From the NCBI GenBank assembly GCA_963708715.1, contig CAVPSU010000001.1, forward strand, positions 434,001 through 498,000: a stretch of DNA of 64,000 nt, given 5' to 3'. Shown here in pieces: positions 7,964 to 16,388 of the stretch; positions within the stretch are counted from its first letter, which is position 1, and every line of letters begins with the position of its first letter. The stretch comes from DAIOEK01 sp963708715. GTDB lineage: Bacteria; Chloroflexota; Anaerolineae; Anaerolineales; Anaerolineaceae. The notes under the pieces were generated by a model, which worked only from the letters and a program-made list of their open reading frames with translations, did no database searches and was not told where the DNA came from. The position numbers were made by a program, and so were the translations under genes.

Positions 7964-9187
7964 ATGATAGAAAATCGGAATGAATCTTCCCCACGATGGG
8001 GTATGGCAATGAAATTGGTGGTCGCTTTGACCATCGTCACTATCATCGTTGCGCTTGTGATGCGATTCCGTACGATCATCGGTCCACTTTTGCTATCGGT
8101 TATTTTGTCCTATCTCCTCTACCCGGTCGCGATCTGGTTGGTCAGACGCCTGAAATTGAAGTGGTCCCTGGTTGTATCACTTCTTTACGTTTTGATCGTG
8201 CTTTTGCTCATGGGGTTACTCACCTGGGGCGGGTTCGCCCTGTTTACTCAGATAGAGAGCTTCATCCAATTCCTTCAAAAAGTGATTACATCCCTGCCTG
8301 ATACGATCAATTCTCTGTCACAACAATCGTTTACCCTCGGCGATTTTTCCTTCAATCTGGCTCAATATGATATCAATCAATTGATCAACCCTCTCCTTAG
8401 TAGTGTGGAGCCGCTATTGACCAGCCTCGGCGGAGTGGTCGCCACACTTGCAGGAGGCGCAGCAGAAGGTTTTGGTTGGCTGGCTTTTGTTTTATTAGTC
8501 TCCTATTTCATCCTATTCGAGACAAGAGGGAAATCTGGCAGATTGATCAATTTTGATTTGCCGGGATACGAGAATGATATCCGGTTGATGAGTACTGAGT
8601 TGGGAAGTATCTGGAATGCCTTCCTCAGAGGACAGATCCTGATCATTCTAATTACCGTGGTGGTTTATTCCATTCTCCTATCCGTCCTCGGGTTACGTTT
8701 CGCGGTTGGAGTAGCGGTATTGGCAGGTTTCGCTCGATTTGTTCCATACGTCGGTCCCGCAGTCGCGTGGACAACACTCGGTCTGGTCGCTTATTTTCAG
8801 CAAACCAATTACTTTCAATTAACCCCAATCATTTATGCCTTGATGAACGTGGGAATCGCCTTGATCATGGATCTGATATTGGATAACTTTGTGGCTACCC
8901 GAATCCTGGCGAAGACACTCAAGATACATCCCGCGGCGGTTCTGGTGATGGCATTTATCGGTGCGAACCTGATCGGATTGGTCGGAGTGGTTCTCGCTTC
9001 ACCGGTGATGGCATCGATCAAACTGTTTAGCAGATACCTTATTCGCAAACTGTTCGATCAAGATCCATGGGAAGGTTTGGAACACATCAAGGTATCGACC
9101 GTTGAAAATCAATGGTTGAAGCGATTACGCCGGACCTGGAAGAAATTATTGACCCTCATCAGAAAAGGCTCCCCACAAACCAAATAG
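7964..9187 (+). CDS. AI-2E family transporter (PerM/TqsA-like permease)
   Basis: 407 residues with about eight hydrophobic helices, arranged as in the AI-2E exporter family: an N-terminal pair (VVALTIVTIIVALVMRF, LLLSVILSYLLYPVA), a long soluble loop with amphipathic segments (about 105-165), then the conserved FVPYVGPAVAW region and the GANLIGLVGVVLASPVMA end. Members export signals, act as Na+/H+ antiporters, or have unknown substrates, so no substrate is assigned. The C-terminus is basic and cytoplasmic. GGGGAT precedes the ATG. The gene follows the FHA protein by 36 bases. Confidence 0.9.
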   Translation: MIENRNESSPRWGMAMKLVVALTIVTIIVALVMRFRTIIGPLLLSVILSYLLYPVAIWLVRRLKLKWSLVVSLLYVLIVLLLMGLLTWGGFALFTQIESFIQFLQKVITSLPDTINSLSQQSFTLGDFSFNLAQYDINQLINPLLSSVEPLLTSLGGVVATLAGGAAEGFGWLAFVLLVSYFILFETRGKSGRLINFDLPGYENDIRLMSTELGSIWNAFLRGQILIILITVVVYSILLSVLGLRFAVGVAVLAGFARFVPYVGPAVAWTTLGLVAYFQQTNYFQLTPIIYALMNVGIALIMDLILDNFVATRILAKTLKIHPAAVLVMAFIGANLIGLVGVVLASPVMASIKLFSRYLIRKLFDQDPWEGLEHIKVSTVENQWLKRLRRTWKKLLTLIRKGSPQTK

Positions 9188-9189
9188 TT

Positions 9190-9969
9190 ATGGAATTTGA
9201 TCACCGATTGCTATCGCAACCAGTGAGTCGTCCCACCAGACGATCAGATATCCCTGCCATTCTTGAGATCACCCGTCATACCTGGAATGGTTTGGAGTAT
9301 GTTCCTCGGATGCTCGAGCAATGGTTGTTGGATACATCTGGTTGGATGTTTACTGCCGAGATTTCTGGCAACCCAGTTGGTATGATCAAATTAAGTATTC
9401 TCACTGATGACCAATGGTGGATCGAAGGATTGCGCGTAAACCAATTAATTAAGAATCGTGGTATTGGAAAGCATCTGTTCAATTACGCAATCAATTTTTG
9501 GAAGCAGCAACTAAGCGGAACTTTACAAATGTTAACTGGAGAAATGAACTCTACATCTCTGCATCTCGCAGATGTTGCTGGTTTTCAATTAAAACAAAAA
9601 CTGACTTTGTTTTCAGCTCTTCCCATCAACACGGATCCTTCTATTCTCGCCCTTAGCCAAGTTGACGAGATTCAAGCAATTGGGCAGCAAACTTCTGCAT
9701 TCGATACTCATTTATCCCTTCCCCAGTATCTCGATTCAGGTTGGCGTTTTAATTCATACGATACCCAAACTGTTTTAAAAGCCATTCAACTAAGTCATCT
9801 CTGGAAAGCGTCGAATCCAAATGGGTATGTAATCATGGACGAGCATCCGGAAGGGGAACCAAACCAGGGTGTAATTCAAGCGATCCTTTGTCAGCCGGAA
9901 GAATTGGAACGATTCCTGATGGAATCCCGCAAGATAGCTCACCTGCAGGGTTGGCAGAAAATTCAATAG
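9190..9969 (+). CDS. GNAT family N-acetyltransferase, probably shortened by an in-frame amber codon
   Basis: 259 residues as read from the ATG at 9190, two bases after the AI-2E stop; an upstream ATG at 9112 lies inside that gene and is less likely. The GNAT core is seen at WWIEGLRVNQ followed by the acetyl-CoA loop KNRGIGKHLFNYA. A second, degenerate GNAT-like half follows. After the TAG at 9967-9969 the same frame stays open for 34 more codons (ATG at 9970, stop at 10072-10074), and those codons read like a natural C-terminus (WDLPALQKAGY ... IYEYELPK). Either the stop is a recent nonsense change or sequencing error, or a separate micro-ORF follows. Confidence 0.75.
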   Translation: MEFDHRLLSQPVSRPTRRSDIPAILEITRHTWNGLEYVPRMLEQWLLDTSGWMFTAEISGNPVGMIKLSILTDDQWWIEGLRVNQLIKNRGIGKHLFNYAINFWKQQLSGTLQMLTGEMNSTSLHLADVAGFQLKQKLTLFSALPINTDPSILALSQVDEIQAIGQQTSAFDTHLSLPQYLDSGWRFNSYDTQTVLKAIQLSHLWKASNPNGYVIMDEHPEGEPNQGVIQAILCQPEELERFLMESRKIAHLQGWQKIQ

Positions 9970-10074
9970 ATGGTGCCGGAAACATATTGGGATCTTCCCG
10001 CGCTTCAAAAAGCCGGATATCAACAAAATCTCGCAGATTGTATACGGATTTATGAGTATGAATTACCGAAGTAG
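9970..10074 (+). pseudogene. In-frame 34-codon extension after the amber stop
   Basis: The reading frame of the GNAT gene continues without a break after its TAG. The encoded segment has mixed polar and hydrophobic residues and ends in IYEYELPK. It has no ribosome site of its own. It is best read as the detached C-terminus of the preceding gene rather than as a separate peptide. Confidence 0.4.
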
Positions 10075-10175
10075 ATTAGTATTCTTAAACGCATTGAATG
10101 ACTTTCTGGTAAACTAATGTAAGACCCATGTAGAAAAGAATGGGGACAAAAATTAATCAACCTGAGGAGGACAGA

Positions 10176-10367
10176 ATGGCTGAACATGAGAGCCCAAAAA
10201 CACAAACGATCGTCGAGACTGATCAATATATAGTCTGGAAATCAGATGAACCGGATGGGGAAATGGTGTATCACATCGAAGTAAATAATGTGACCTTGCA
10301 TTTCTTCAAAGAAGAATGGGAAGAATTCCTGGAACTGATGCGTATGCTGTTGAAGACTGTTAAATAA
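10176..10367 (+). CDS. Small conserved-looking hypothetical protein (63 aa)
   Basis: I do not recognise a named family. The ATG at 10176 has a strong GAGGAGGACAG ribosome site; an earlier ATG at 10140 lacks one. The protein is acidic, with a predicted beta-strand core (YIVWKSDEPDGEMVYHIEV, NVTLHFF) and a terminal amphipathic helix (WEEFLELMRMLLKTV). This compact alpha/beta pattern, the good ribosome site and a strong terminator just downstream argue for a real, well-expressed monocistronic gene. Confidence 0.72.
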   Translation: MAEHESPKTQTIVETDQYIVWKSDEPDGEMVYHIEVNNVTLHFFKEEWEEFLELMRMLLKTVK

Positions 10368-10429
10368 GCAACCTTTACTTCAATCTTTCAAATTTACTGA
10401 CCTTTTACTCCCAGGGATGGATAAATCTG

Positions 10430-10458
10430 AATCCCAATCTGATGATCAGATTGGGATT
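10430..10458 (+). terminator. Intrinsic terminator after the 63-aa gene
   Basis: A perfect 13-bp stem (AATCCCAATCTGA and its complement) with a TGA loop is followed by TTATTTT. It ends directly against the stop codon of the convergent GNAT gene. The minus-strand side has no clear U-run. Confidence 0.9.
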
Positions 10459-11496
10459 TTATTTTCCCTGTTTTATCTCCTCTTCAAGTAAAACCGTGCT
10501 TGGTAGTGTTTCTGTCTGATCCAATTTTGCTTCCATCCAGAGCAGGGTTACATGCTTGTGGAAGCCAGCCTGATAAAACGAATCTTCTGCCTGACCGGAT
10601 GGATAGTTTACTGATTGTGGATGGGTGCTGCGAACGACTGATCTCGCATGAGACAATAACGTACTGATGACCAAATTCTGATTCGCTGCGTCTGTTGCAA
10701 CCCACAAATTATCTGCCCAGGTTCTGGCAATTTCCCAGCTTACAGCTCCGATGAATTCACCATTTTTCCGAAGTGCCCAATCTTTGATCTTGTCACCATT
10801 GATCAACCGGGTAAACTGGGTCAAAATGGAAGGTCTTAATTTCTCGAGGTTGACCGGAAGGTTCCAAACTACTTCTTTGTGATATACCCGGTAGAGCATC
10901 CGATATTGAATATCCCAATCTGAGGGAATACAAGGAGTGATGGAATAACCTTGATCGATCGGGGTTATTTCTCTAGTCGTGGATGCATGCCAGGATGTTC
11001 TTCTTGACTTTTCCACAAAACCCATGTCTCGATATAACTGAATGGCTGCCGGGTTGTCATCCCGAACCTGAAGCCATGCAGCAGGCGCATGTTTATTCTT
11101 GATATACTCCAAAGCAGCCCTGGTCAAAGCACGGCCAATTCCACGTCGCCGGAATGAAGTAGCGACAGCCACATTTGCGATCAAGTAAATGGTATGTTTG
11201 TCTTTTTGGAGAGGGATCAAGGTCAAATTCCCTACGATCTTCTCCTCTTCCTCCCAAACAAGTCCTTGAATTGGCAGGGCAAGATCATCCACGTATGAAG
11301 TTAGAAAAGCTAACATTCGTGCATCATGTGCCGACTTTCGCATCTGGGTCAGGTAGGCACGCCCATCCTCATCCATGGTTCCGGCAAAAGAGATCTCGAT
11401 CAAATTCGCGATCTCATCGAGATCCTTCCTCACATCCACCGGTCGGATATGGGGATCTGCAATAAGCTTTGCGGGAATTTCAGCCTGTGGCAACAT
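10459..11496 (-). CDS. Two-domain GNAT family N-acetyltransferase
   Basis: 345 residues from the ATG at 11496 (an in-frame start at 11535 would add 13). The N-terminal half has a complete GNAT core: IANVAVATSFRRRGIGRALT, then AWLQVRDDNPAAIQLYRDMGF. The C-terminal half repeats the fold weakly (FIGAVSWEIA, NQNLVISTLLSHAR). The substrate is unknown. A TATAAT box (11503-11508, minus strand) ends six bases before the ATG at 11496 and no ribosome site is present, so the mRNA may be leaderless. That supports the shorter start. The gene is convergent with the 63-aa gene. Confidence 0.85.
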   Translation of the reverse strand: MLPQAEIPAKLIADPHIRPVDVRKDLDEIANLIEISFAGTMDEDGRAYLTQMRKSAHDARMLAFLTSYVDDLALPIQGLVWEEEEKIVGNLTLIPLQKDKHTIYLIANVAVATSFRRRGIGRALTRAALEYIKNKHAPAAWLQVRDDNPAAIQLYRDMGFVEKSRRTSWHASTTREITPIDQGYSITPCIPSDWDIQYRMLYRVYHKEVVWNLPVNLEKLRPSILTQFTRLINGDKIKDWALRKNGEFIGAVSWEIARTWADNLWVATDAANQNLVISTLLSHARSVVRSTHPQSVNYPSGQAEDSFYQAGFHKHVTLLWMEAKLDQTETLPSTVLLEEEIKQGK

Positions 11497-11582
11497 AAGC
11501 CAATTATATAACAGACAAATAGGAAAGTCGTTCAAATTGCATCTTTGATTAAAAAAGATACAATAAAGAGTAATTCAAATAC

Positions 11583-11630
11583 AGTGTTAATACACTTCCA
11601 ATAATTTCCTGATTATCCGGATGTTATAAT
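11583..11630 (+). promoter_or_regulatory. Putative clpC promoter region with inverted repeat
   Basis: TATAAT at 11625-11630 is a good -10 box 28 bases before the clpC ATG, but no strong -35 is seen at the right distance. Upstream, 11583-11596 is an AGTGT-TAAT-ACACT inverted repeat that could be an operator. It does not match the CIRCE or CtsR sites I know. Confidence 0.45.
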
Positions 11631-11658
11631 CTTCAAAGAATGTTGGAGTGAAAAGCCT

Positions 11659-14154
11659 ATGATGAGATTTGATCGTTTTACAGAACGAGCGCAAGAAGCC
11701 GCCCAACGCGCTGCGGAAATCATACAGCGCTACGGACATAATCAGATAGATACCGAGCATATCCTGCTTGCCTTAATAGAACAACCTCAAGGGGTTGTCA
11801 CGCAAATCCTCGATGTACTTAAAGTGGATACCAGTGATCTAACCGAACGTCTGGATTTTGTATTAAAGACCACACCCAAGGCGAATATCTTTGGTAGTGG
11901 TGCGGGTCAGATATTTATCACTCCGCGCGTTAAACGAATTATCGATTTAGCGAATGAAGAAGCCAATAAACTGAAAGATGAGTATATTTCGACTGAGCAT
12001 ATCTTCCTTGCAATCCTGGCAGAGAAGAATACCAGCGCCGCACGCATCCTCGAAGGCGCCGGTTTGACGCGAGATCGGGTATATGATGCGGTTATGCAGA
12101 TCCGGGGCGGGCAGAGAGTGACTGATCCCCAGGCAGAGACTCGCTACCGCACACTCGAAAAATACTCCCGAGATCTGACACAGATGGCTCGTGAAGGTAA
12201 ATTGGACCCGGTGATCGGGCGTGATAATGAGATCAAACGGGTGATGCAGATCCTATCCCGACGAACCAAGAATAATCCGGTTCTAATCGGAGAAGCGGGT
12301 GTTGGTAAGACGGCTATTGTGGAAGGATTGGCAGAAAAGATTGCCTCCAATGATGTTCCTGAGATCCTGATGGGTAAGAAAGTCATCTCGTTGGATCTGG
12401 GCGCCATGATCGCCGGTTCCCGGTTTCGGGGGGAATTCGAAGAGCGCTTGAAGGCTGCCATCGAAGAGATCCAGCGATCCGCCGGTGAAATCATCCTTTT
12501 TATCGATGAGCTGCATACTGTTGTCGGTGCTGGCGCTGCTCAAGGTGCCATGGATGCCAGTAACATGCTCAAACCCGCCTTAGCCCGCGGTGAATTGCAA
12601 TGTGTCGGCGCGACAACCCTCGATGAATATCATAAATATATCGAAAAAGATGCCGCACTCGAGCGCCGCTTTGCTCCGGTTTTTGTGGATGAGCCGAATC
12701 CGGAAGATAGTATAAAAATGTTATTAGGCTTACGGGATAAATACGAAGCCCATCATAAAGTACGATTTTCTGACGAAGCACTAACCGCGGCAGTAAAACT
12801 CTCTGCCCGTTACGTCACAGACCGCCGTTTACCGGATAAAGCCATTGACTTAATGGACGAAGCCGCCGCAAAACTCCGCGTTGCTTTATATTCCATGCCC
12901 CCCGAGTTAAAACAAATGAAAACGGAAATGGATAAACTGACAGCGGAAGAAGAACAAGCAGGTCAGGAACGTGATTACGAACGAGCAGCTCGAAAGAAAG
13001 CAGAGCGTCTGCGAATTACGGAAGATTACAACAAGGAACGTGACAGATGGGAATCAGAGCATAAACTCGACGATGTGGTGGATGTCAATGATATTGCTGA
13101 AGTAATTCAGCAATGGACTGGCATTCCCATGAATCAAATGATGGAAACGGAAGCTGAAAAATTACTTCATATGGAAGAGCGCCTGAGTGAACGAATCATC
13201 GGTCAGCCTGAAGCGGTTGCTGCGATCTCAGATGCCATCCGCCGCACCCGCTCTGGTCTTGCAGACCCTCGGCGACCTATCGGCTCGTTCATCTTCATTG
13301 GACCATCCGGTGTGGGCAAGACTGAATTGGCGAAGGCTCTGGCCGAATTCATGTTTGATGATGAGGAAGCACTGGTTCGGATCGACATGAGTGAATACCG
13401 TGAACAACATACGGTATCCCGTTTATTTGGCGCCCCTCCAGGATACGTCGGTTACGAAGAAGGCGGACAACTCACGGAAGCTGTACGAAGACGTCCTTAC
13501 CGGGTAATTCTGTTCGACGAAATCGAAAAGGCTCACCCGGAAGTTTGGAACGCCCTTCTCCAAATCCTTGATGATGGTCGCCTGACGGATGGCCAGGGTC
13601 GTACAGTCGATTTCCGCAATACAGTCCTCGTTATGACGAGTAACCTTGGGACAGAATTTGTCCGAAAAGGTGGAACACTTGGCTTTATGCCTCAGACAAA
13701 TGATGCTGCTGAGAAAGAATCGCACGATAAAATCGAGAAGGCACTGAAAGGTACCTTCCGTCCTGAATTCCTCAACCGGGTCGATGAAATAATAATGTTC
13801 TCACCCCTCACAATCGACCATATGAAAGAGATCGTGGATCTTCAGATGAAAGAGGTACGGGCTCGGTTAAAAGAGAATGGTTTGGATGTTGAGATCATGC
13901 CGGCTGCCCGCGAATGGTTAGCAAAAGCAGGTTACGATGAGAATTTTGGCGCTCGACCATTGAAGCGTGTCATTCAGAAGCAGGTAGAGAGTCCATTATC
14001 CATCAAACTGCTCGGTGGGCAATATAAATCGGGTGATACCGTTGTTGTAGATGTGGATGCCGAGAAAAATGTGATCAATTTCCGCAATCTAACACCGGAG
14101 ATTCCGAAAGAAGGAAAAGAAAAATCGGTAAAAAAGAAAGTGGAAGTCGAGTAA
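11659..14154 (+). CDS. clpC: ClpC-type AAA+ protease ATPase
   Basis: 831 residues, normal for ClpC. The N-terminal double Clp repeat (about 1-145) is followed by the first AAA+ module with Walker A GEAGVGKTAI (about 210) and Walker B ILFIDELHT, a UVR-containing middle domain rich in charged helices (about 415-470), and a second AAA+ module with Walker A GPSGVGKTELAKAL (about 550) and VILFDEIEKAHP. A GTLGFM tripeptide loop in the second module fits docking to ClpP. Unfolds substrates for the ClpP protease. No ctsR-mcsAB genes precede it, so regulation differs from Bacillus. The next ATG (11662) is an equally possible start. Confidence 0.96.
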   Translation: MMRFDRFTERAQEAAQRAAEIIQRYGHNQIDTEHILLALIEQPQGVVTQILDVLKVDTSDLTERLDFVLKTTPKANIFGSGAGQIFITPRVKRIIDLANEEANKLKDEYISTEHIFLAILAEKNTSAARILEGAGLTRDRVYDAVMQIRGGQRVTDPQAETRYRTLEKYSRDLTQMAREGKLDPVIGRDNEIKRVMQILSRRTKNNPVLIGEAGVGKTAIVEGLAEKIASNDVPEILMGKKVISLDLGAMIAGSRFRGEFEERLKAAIEEIQRSAGEIILFIDELHTVVGAGAAQGAMDASNMLKPALARGELQCVGATTLDEYHKYIEKDAALERRFAPVFVDEPNPEDSIKMLLGLRDKYEAHHKVRFSDEALTAAVKLSARYVTDRRLPDKAIDLMDEAAAKLRVALYSMPPELKQMKTEMDKLTAEEEQAGQERDYERAARKKAERLRITEDYNKERDRWESEHKLDDVVDVNDIAEVIQQWTGIPMNQMMETEAEKLLHMEERLSERIIGQPEAVAAISDAIRRTRSGLADPRRPIGSFIFIGPSGVGKTELAKALAEFMFDDEEALVRIDMSEYREQHTVSRLFGAPPGYVGYEEGGQLTEAVRRRPYRVILFDEIEKAHPEVWNALLQILDDGRLTDGQGRTVDFRNTVLVMTSNLGTEFVRKGGTLGFMPQTNDAAEKESHDKIEKALKGTFRPEFLNRVDEIIMFSPLTIDHMKEIVDLQMKEVRARLKENGLDVEIMPAAREWLAKAGYDENFGARPLKRVIQKQVESPLSIKLLGGQYKSGDTVVVDVDAEKNVINFRNLTPEIPKEGKEKSVKKKVEVE

Positions 14155-14178
14155 AAACAACTTCCTCCCGTTAATATA

Positions 14179-14210
14179 AAAGGTGGGCTGCGGAATGGCA
14201 GCCCACCTTT
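14179..14210. terminator. Bidirectional intrinsic terminator between clpC and the EF-G paralogue
   Basis: A perfect 13-bp stem (AAAGGTGGGCTGC and complement) with a GGAATG loop. The plus strand continues TTTTTG after the stem core and the minus strand continues TTTTATATT, so it can serve both convergent genes. Confidence 0.92.
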
Positions 14211-14227
14211 TTGTGGTTAGCAGAGAA

Positions 14228-16300
14228 TCAAACTTCTTTTTTCTCGTGTAATTCCTTTTGGTGGGCAGCGATAATTTCAGCAGTCAGGTGTGCAGGAACA
14301 ACTTCATAGTGGTCATGTACCATTTCGAAATAACCACGTCCGCCGGTAATTGAGCGTAATTGGGTTGTGTAGCGTAACATCTCCATCAGCGGGACTGTCG
14401 CAGTGACAATGGAATGACCTTTTTCGGTCTCCATACCCTGGACTCTGGCGCGACGAGTGTTTAGGTCACCCAGGACATCACCCATGTGTTCTTCTGGGAC
14501 GGTGATTTTAACCATCATAATCGGCTCATTCAATGCCGGACCCGCATCCAAAAAGGCGAGCTTGAATGCTTCACGTCCTGCGATCTCAAAGGCGATTGGT
14601 TTGGAATCTACCGGGTGCTCTTTCCCATCAAATACAGATACTTTAACCCGTTGAACAGGGAAACCGGCTAGAATGCCTTCTTTCATTGTCGCCCGAATAC
14701 CTTTTTCGATGGCAGGCATATAGCTCGAAGAGACGGCTCCCCCGAATACATCATTCACAAATTCAAAATCTTCTTCCGGTAAAGGTTCAATCCGTAAATG
14801 GACTTCTCCGAATTGACCTGATCCCCCAGTTTGCTTTTTGTGACGATACATTGCCTGGGATTTTTTCGTGATAGTCTCAGTGTATGGGACTCTGGGTTCC
14901 TCGGTGGTCACTCCGACCTGAAACTTGGATTCAGCCCGGCGTATGGCAACGTCGATGTGTTGGTCGCCCATCCCTTTGAGAATGGTTTGAGAAGTGGAGT
15001 GCTCATTATGCCAACTCAAGGTCATGTCTTCTTCACAAAGCCGGGTCAAAGTAGGGCTGATTTTTGTGCTATCAGCCTGAGTCTTGGGGTTGATCGCAAC
15101 CTGGTATAGACCGTTGGGATAGGTAGGGGTGGGGAGAGTGACGGGGTGAGCCTTATCGCACAGGGTATTGCCAGTGGATGTTTCACTCAATTTTGGTACC
15201 ACACCGATATCACCGGAGTGAACAGTTTTGATAGGTAAGACTTCTTTTCCGCGTAATAATTGAATGCTGCCAAAGCGTTCTTCCACGCTTTTTGTCTGGT
15301 TCCAAACCCGGGAATCGGCATGGACGATACCAGAATAAACTCGAAAATAAGTCAATCTTCCAACAAAGGGGTCCGCTGTCGTTTTCCAAACATAAGCAGC
15401 TAGCGGTCCATTATCGTTTGCGACCAACATTTCCTCACCTGATTTACCAGCAGCCACCACCGGACCAATATCCGCTGGGGAAGGCATTAAGGTAATAATG
15501 GCATTCAATAAGCGCGCGATCCCTGTTTCAAGTGCGCCGGAGGAACAAAATACCGGTACGAATGAACCAGTTCGAATAACGTTCTTCAGACCACGGATCA
15601 CTTCCTCGTCTGATAAAGAGCCGGATTCCAGATATTTTTCAAGTAAGGTGTCTTCACCTTCAGCCGCAGCCTCAACAAGTGCCATACGAGCTTCGTCTGC
15701 TGCAGCTTTGTATTCGGCTGGTATTTCTACACCAACTTTACCATCCCCTTTATAGGCTTGCATTGTCAGAAGGTCGATGACTCCCTGAAACCCCGATTTT
15801 TCTCCCCAGGGCAGTTGGGCGTTGATCAGACGGCTTTCAGTAAATTTCTGTACAGATGCAACTGCGTTTTTAAAATTCGCGTTATCCCGTTCCATTTTAT
15901 TGATAACCAGGAACCGGGGAAGTTTGAAAGTGTCAGCATGCCGCCAGGCAACTTCAGTTCCAACTTCCAGTCCTGCGACCGAGTCCACCAGGATCAGAGC
16001 GCCATCGGCAACCCGTAAGGCAGAAATAACTTCACCGACGAAATCCGTGTAACCAGGAGTATCTAGAAAATTGATCTTAGTGTTGTTATATTCAACCGGT
16101 ATTACAGACGTAGAAAGGGAAATACCGCGTCTCTTCTCTTCGTCTTCAAAATCCGACGTGGTAGTTCCATCTTCAATTTTACCCAGGCGGGTTGTTGCAC
16201 CAGTGAAGTGGAGAAACGCCTCGGTCAGCATCGTCTTGCCAGAGCTGGAGTGCGAGGTGAGGGCGATGTTTCTGATGGATTCAGTTGTATATTCCTTCAT
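14228..16300 (-). CDS. Elongation factor G-like translational GTPase (second-class EF-G)
   Basis: 690 residues with the five-domain EF-G plan. The G domain has G1 SHSSSGKT, G2 region EKRRGISLS, G3 DTPGY and G4 NKME. The G1 and G2 sequences depart from canonical EF-G (AHxDxGKT, RGITI), as in the EF-G-like/FusA2 branch of Actinobacteria, Thermus and Chloroflexi. Domain IV and V segments (GGSGQFGEV, LMEMLRYTTQLRSITGGRGYF) are present. Role in translocation or a specialised step is unknown; the main fusA is expected with rpsL/rpsG elsewhere. The ATG at 16300 has AGGAAGG nine bases upstream; a TTG at 16321 is rejected. The gene is single, convergent with clpC. Confidence 0.9.
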   Translation of the reverse strand: MKEYTTESIRNIALTSHSSSGKTMLTEAFLHFTGATTRLGKIEDGTTTSDFEDEEKRRGISLSTSVIPVEYNNTKINFLDTPGYTDFVGEVISALRVADGALILVDSVAGLEVGTEVAWRHADTFKLPRFLVINKMERDNANFKNAVASVQKFTESRLINAQLPWGEKSGFQGVIDLLTMQAYKGDGKVGVEIPAEYKAAADEARMALVEAAAEGEDTLLEKYLESGSLSDEEVIRGLKNVIRTGSFVPVFCSSGALETGIARLLNAIITLMPSPADIGPVVAAGKSGEEMLVANDNGPLAAYVWKTTADPFVGRLTYFRVYSGIVHADSRVWNQTKSVEERFGSIQLLRGKEVLPIKTVHSGDIGVVPKLSETSTGNTLCDKAHPVTLPTPTYPNGLYQVAINPKTQADSTKISPTLTRLCEEDMTLSWHNEHSTSQTILKGMGDQHIDVAIRRAESKFQVGVTTEEPRVPYTETITKKSQAMYRHKKQTGGSGQFGEVHLRIEPLPEEDFEFVNDVFGGAVSSSYMPAIEKGIRATMKEGILAGFPVQRVKVSVFDGKEHPVDSKPIAFEIAGREAFKLAFLDAGPALNEPIMMVKITVPEEHMGDVLGDLNTRRARVQGMETEKGHSIVTATVPLMEMLRYTTQLRSITGGRGYFEMVHDHYEVVPAHLTAEIIAAHQKELHEKKEV

Positions 16301-16372
16301 GAACAAATACCTTCCTGACAATCATGATATGGCACGAGACTCTATTTTAAGGGATGAGGGCGAGTTTGTAAA

Positions 16373-16388
16373 GCATGCTTTTCTGGCT
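16373..16388. repeat. Target-site duplication, left copy
   Basis: GCATGCTTTTCTGGCT occurs here and again at 17776-17791, flanking the insertion sequence. The base before it (A) also matches by chance or by ambiguity of the junction. A 16-bp duplication is long, as reported for the IS1202-type ISNCY group. Confidence 0.85.
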
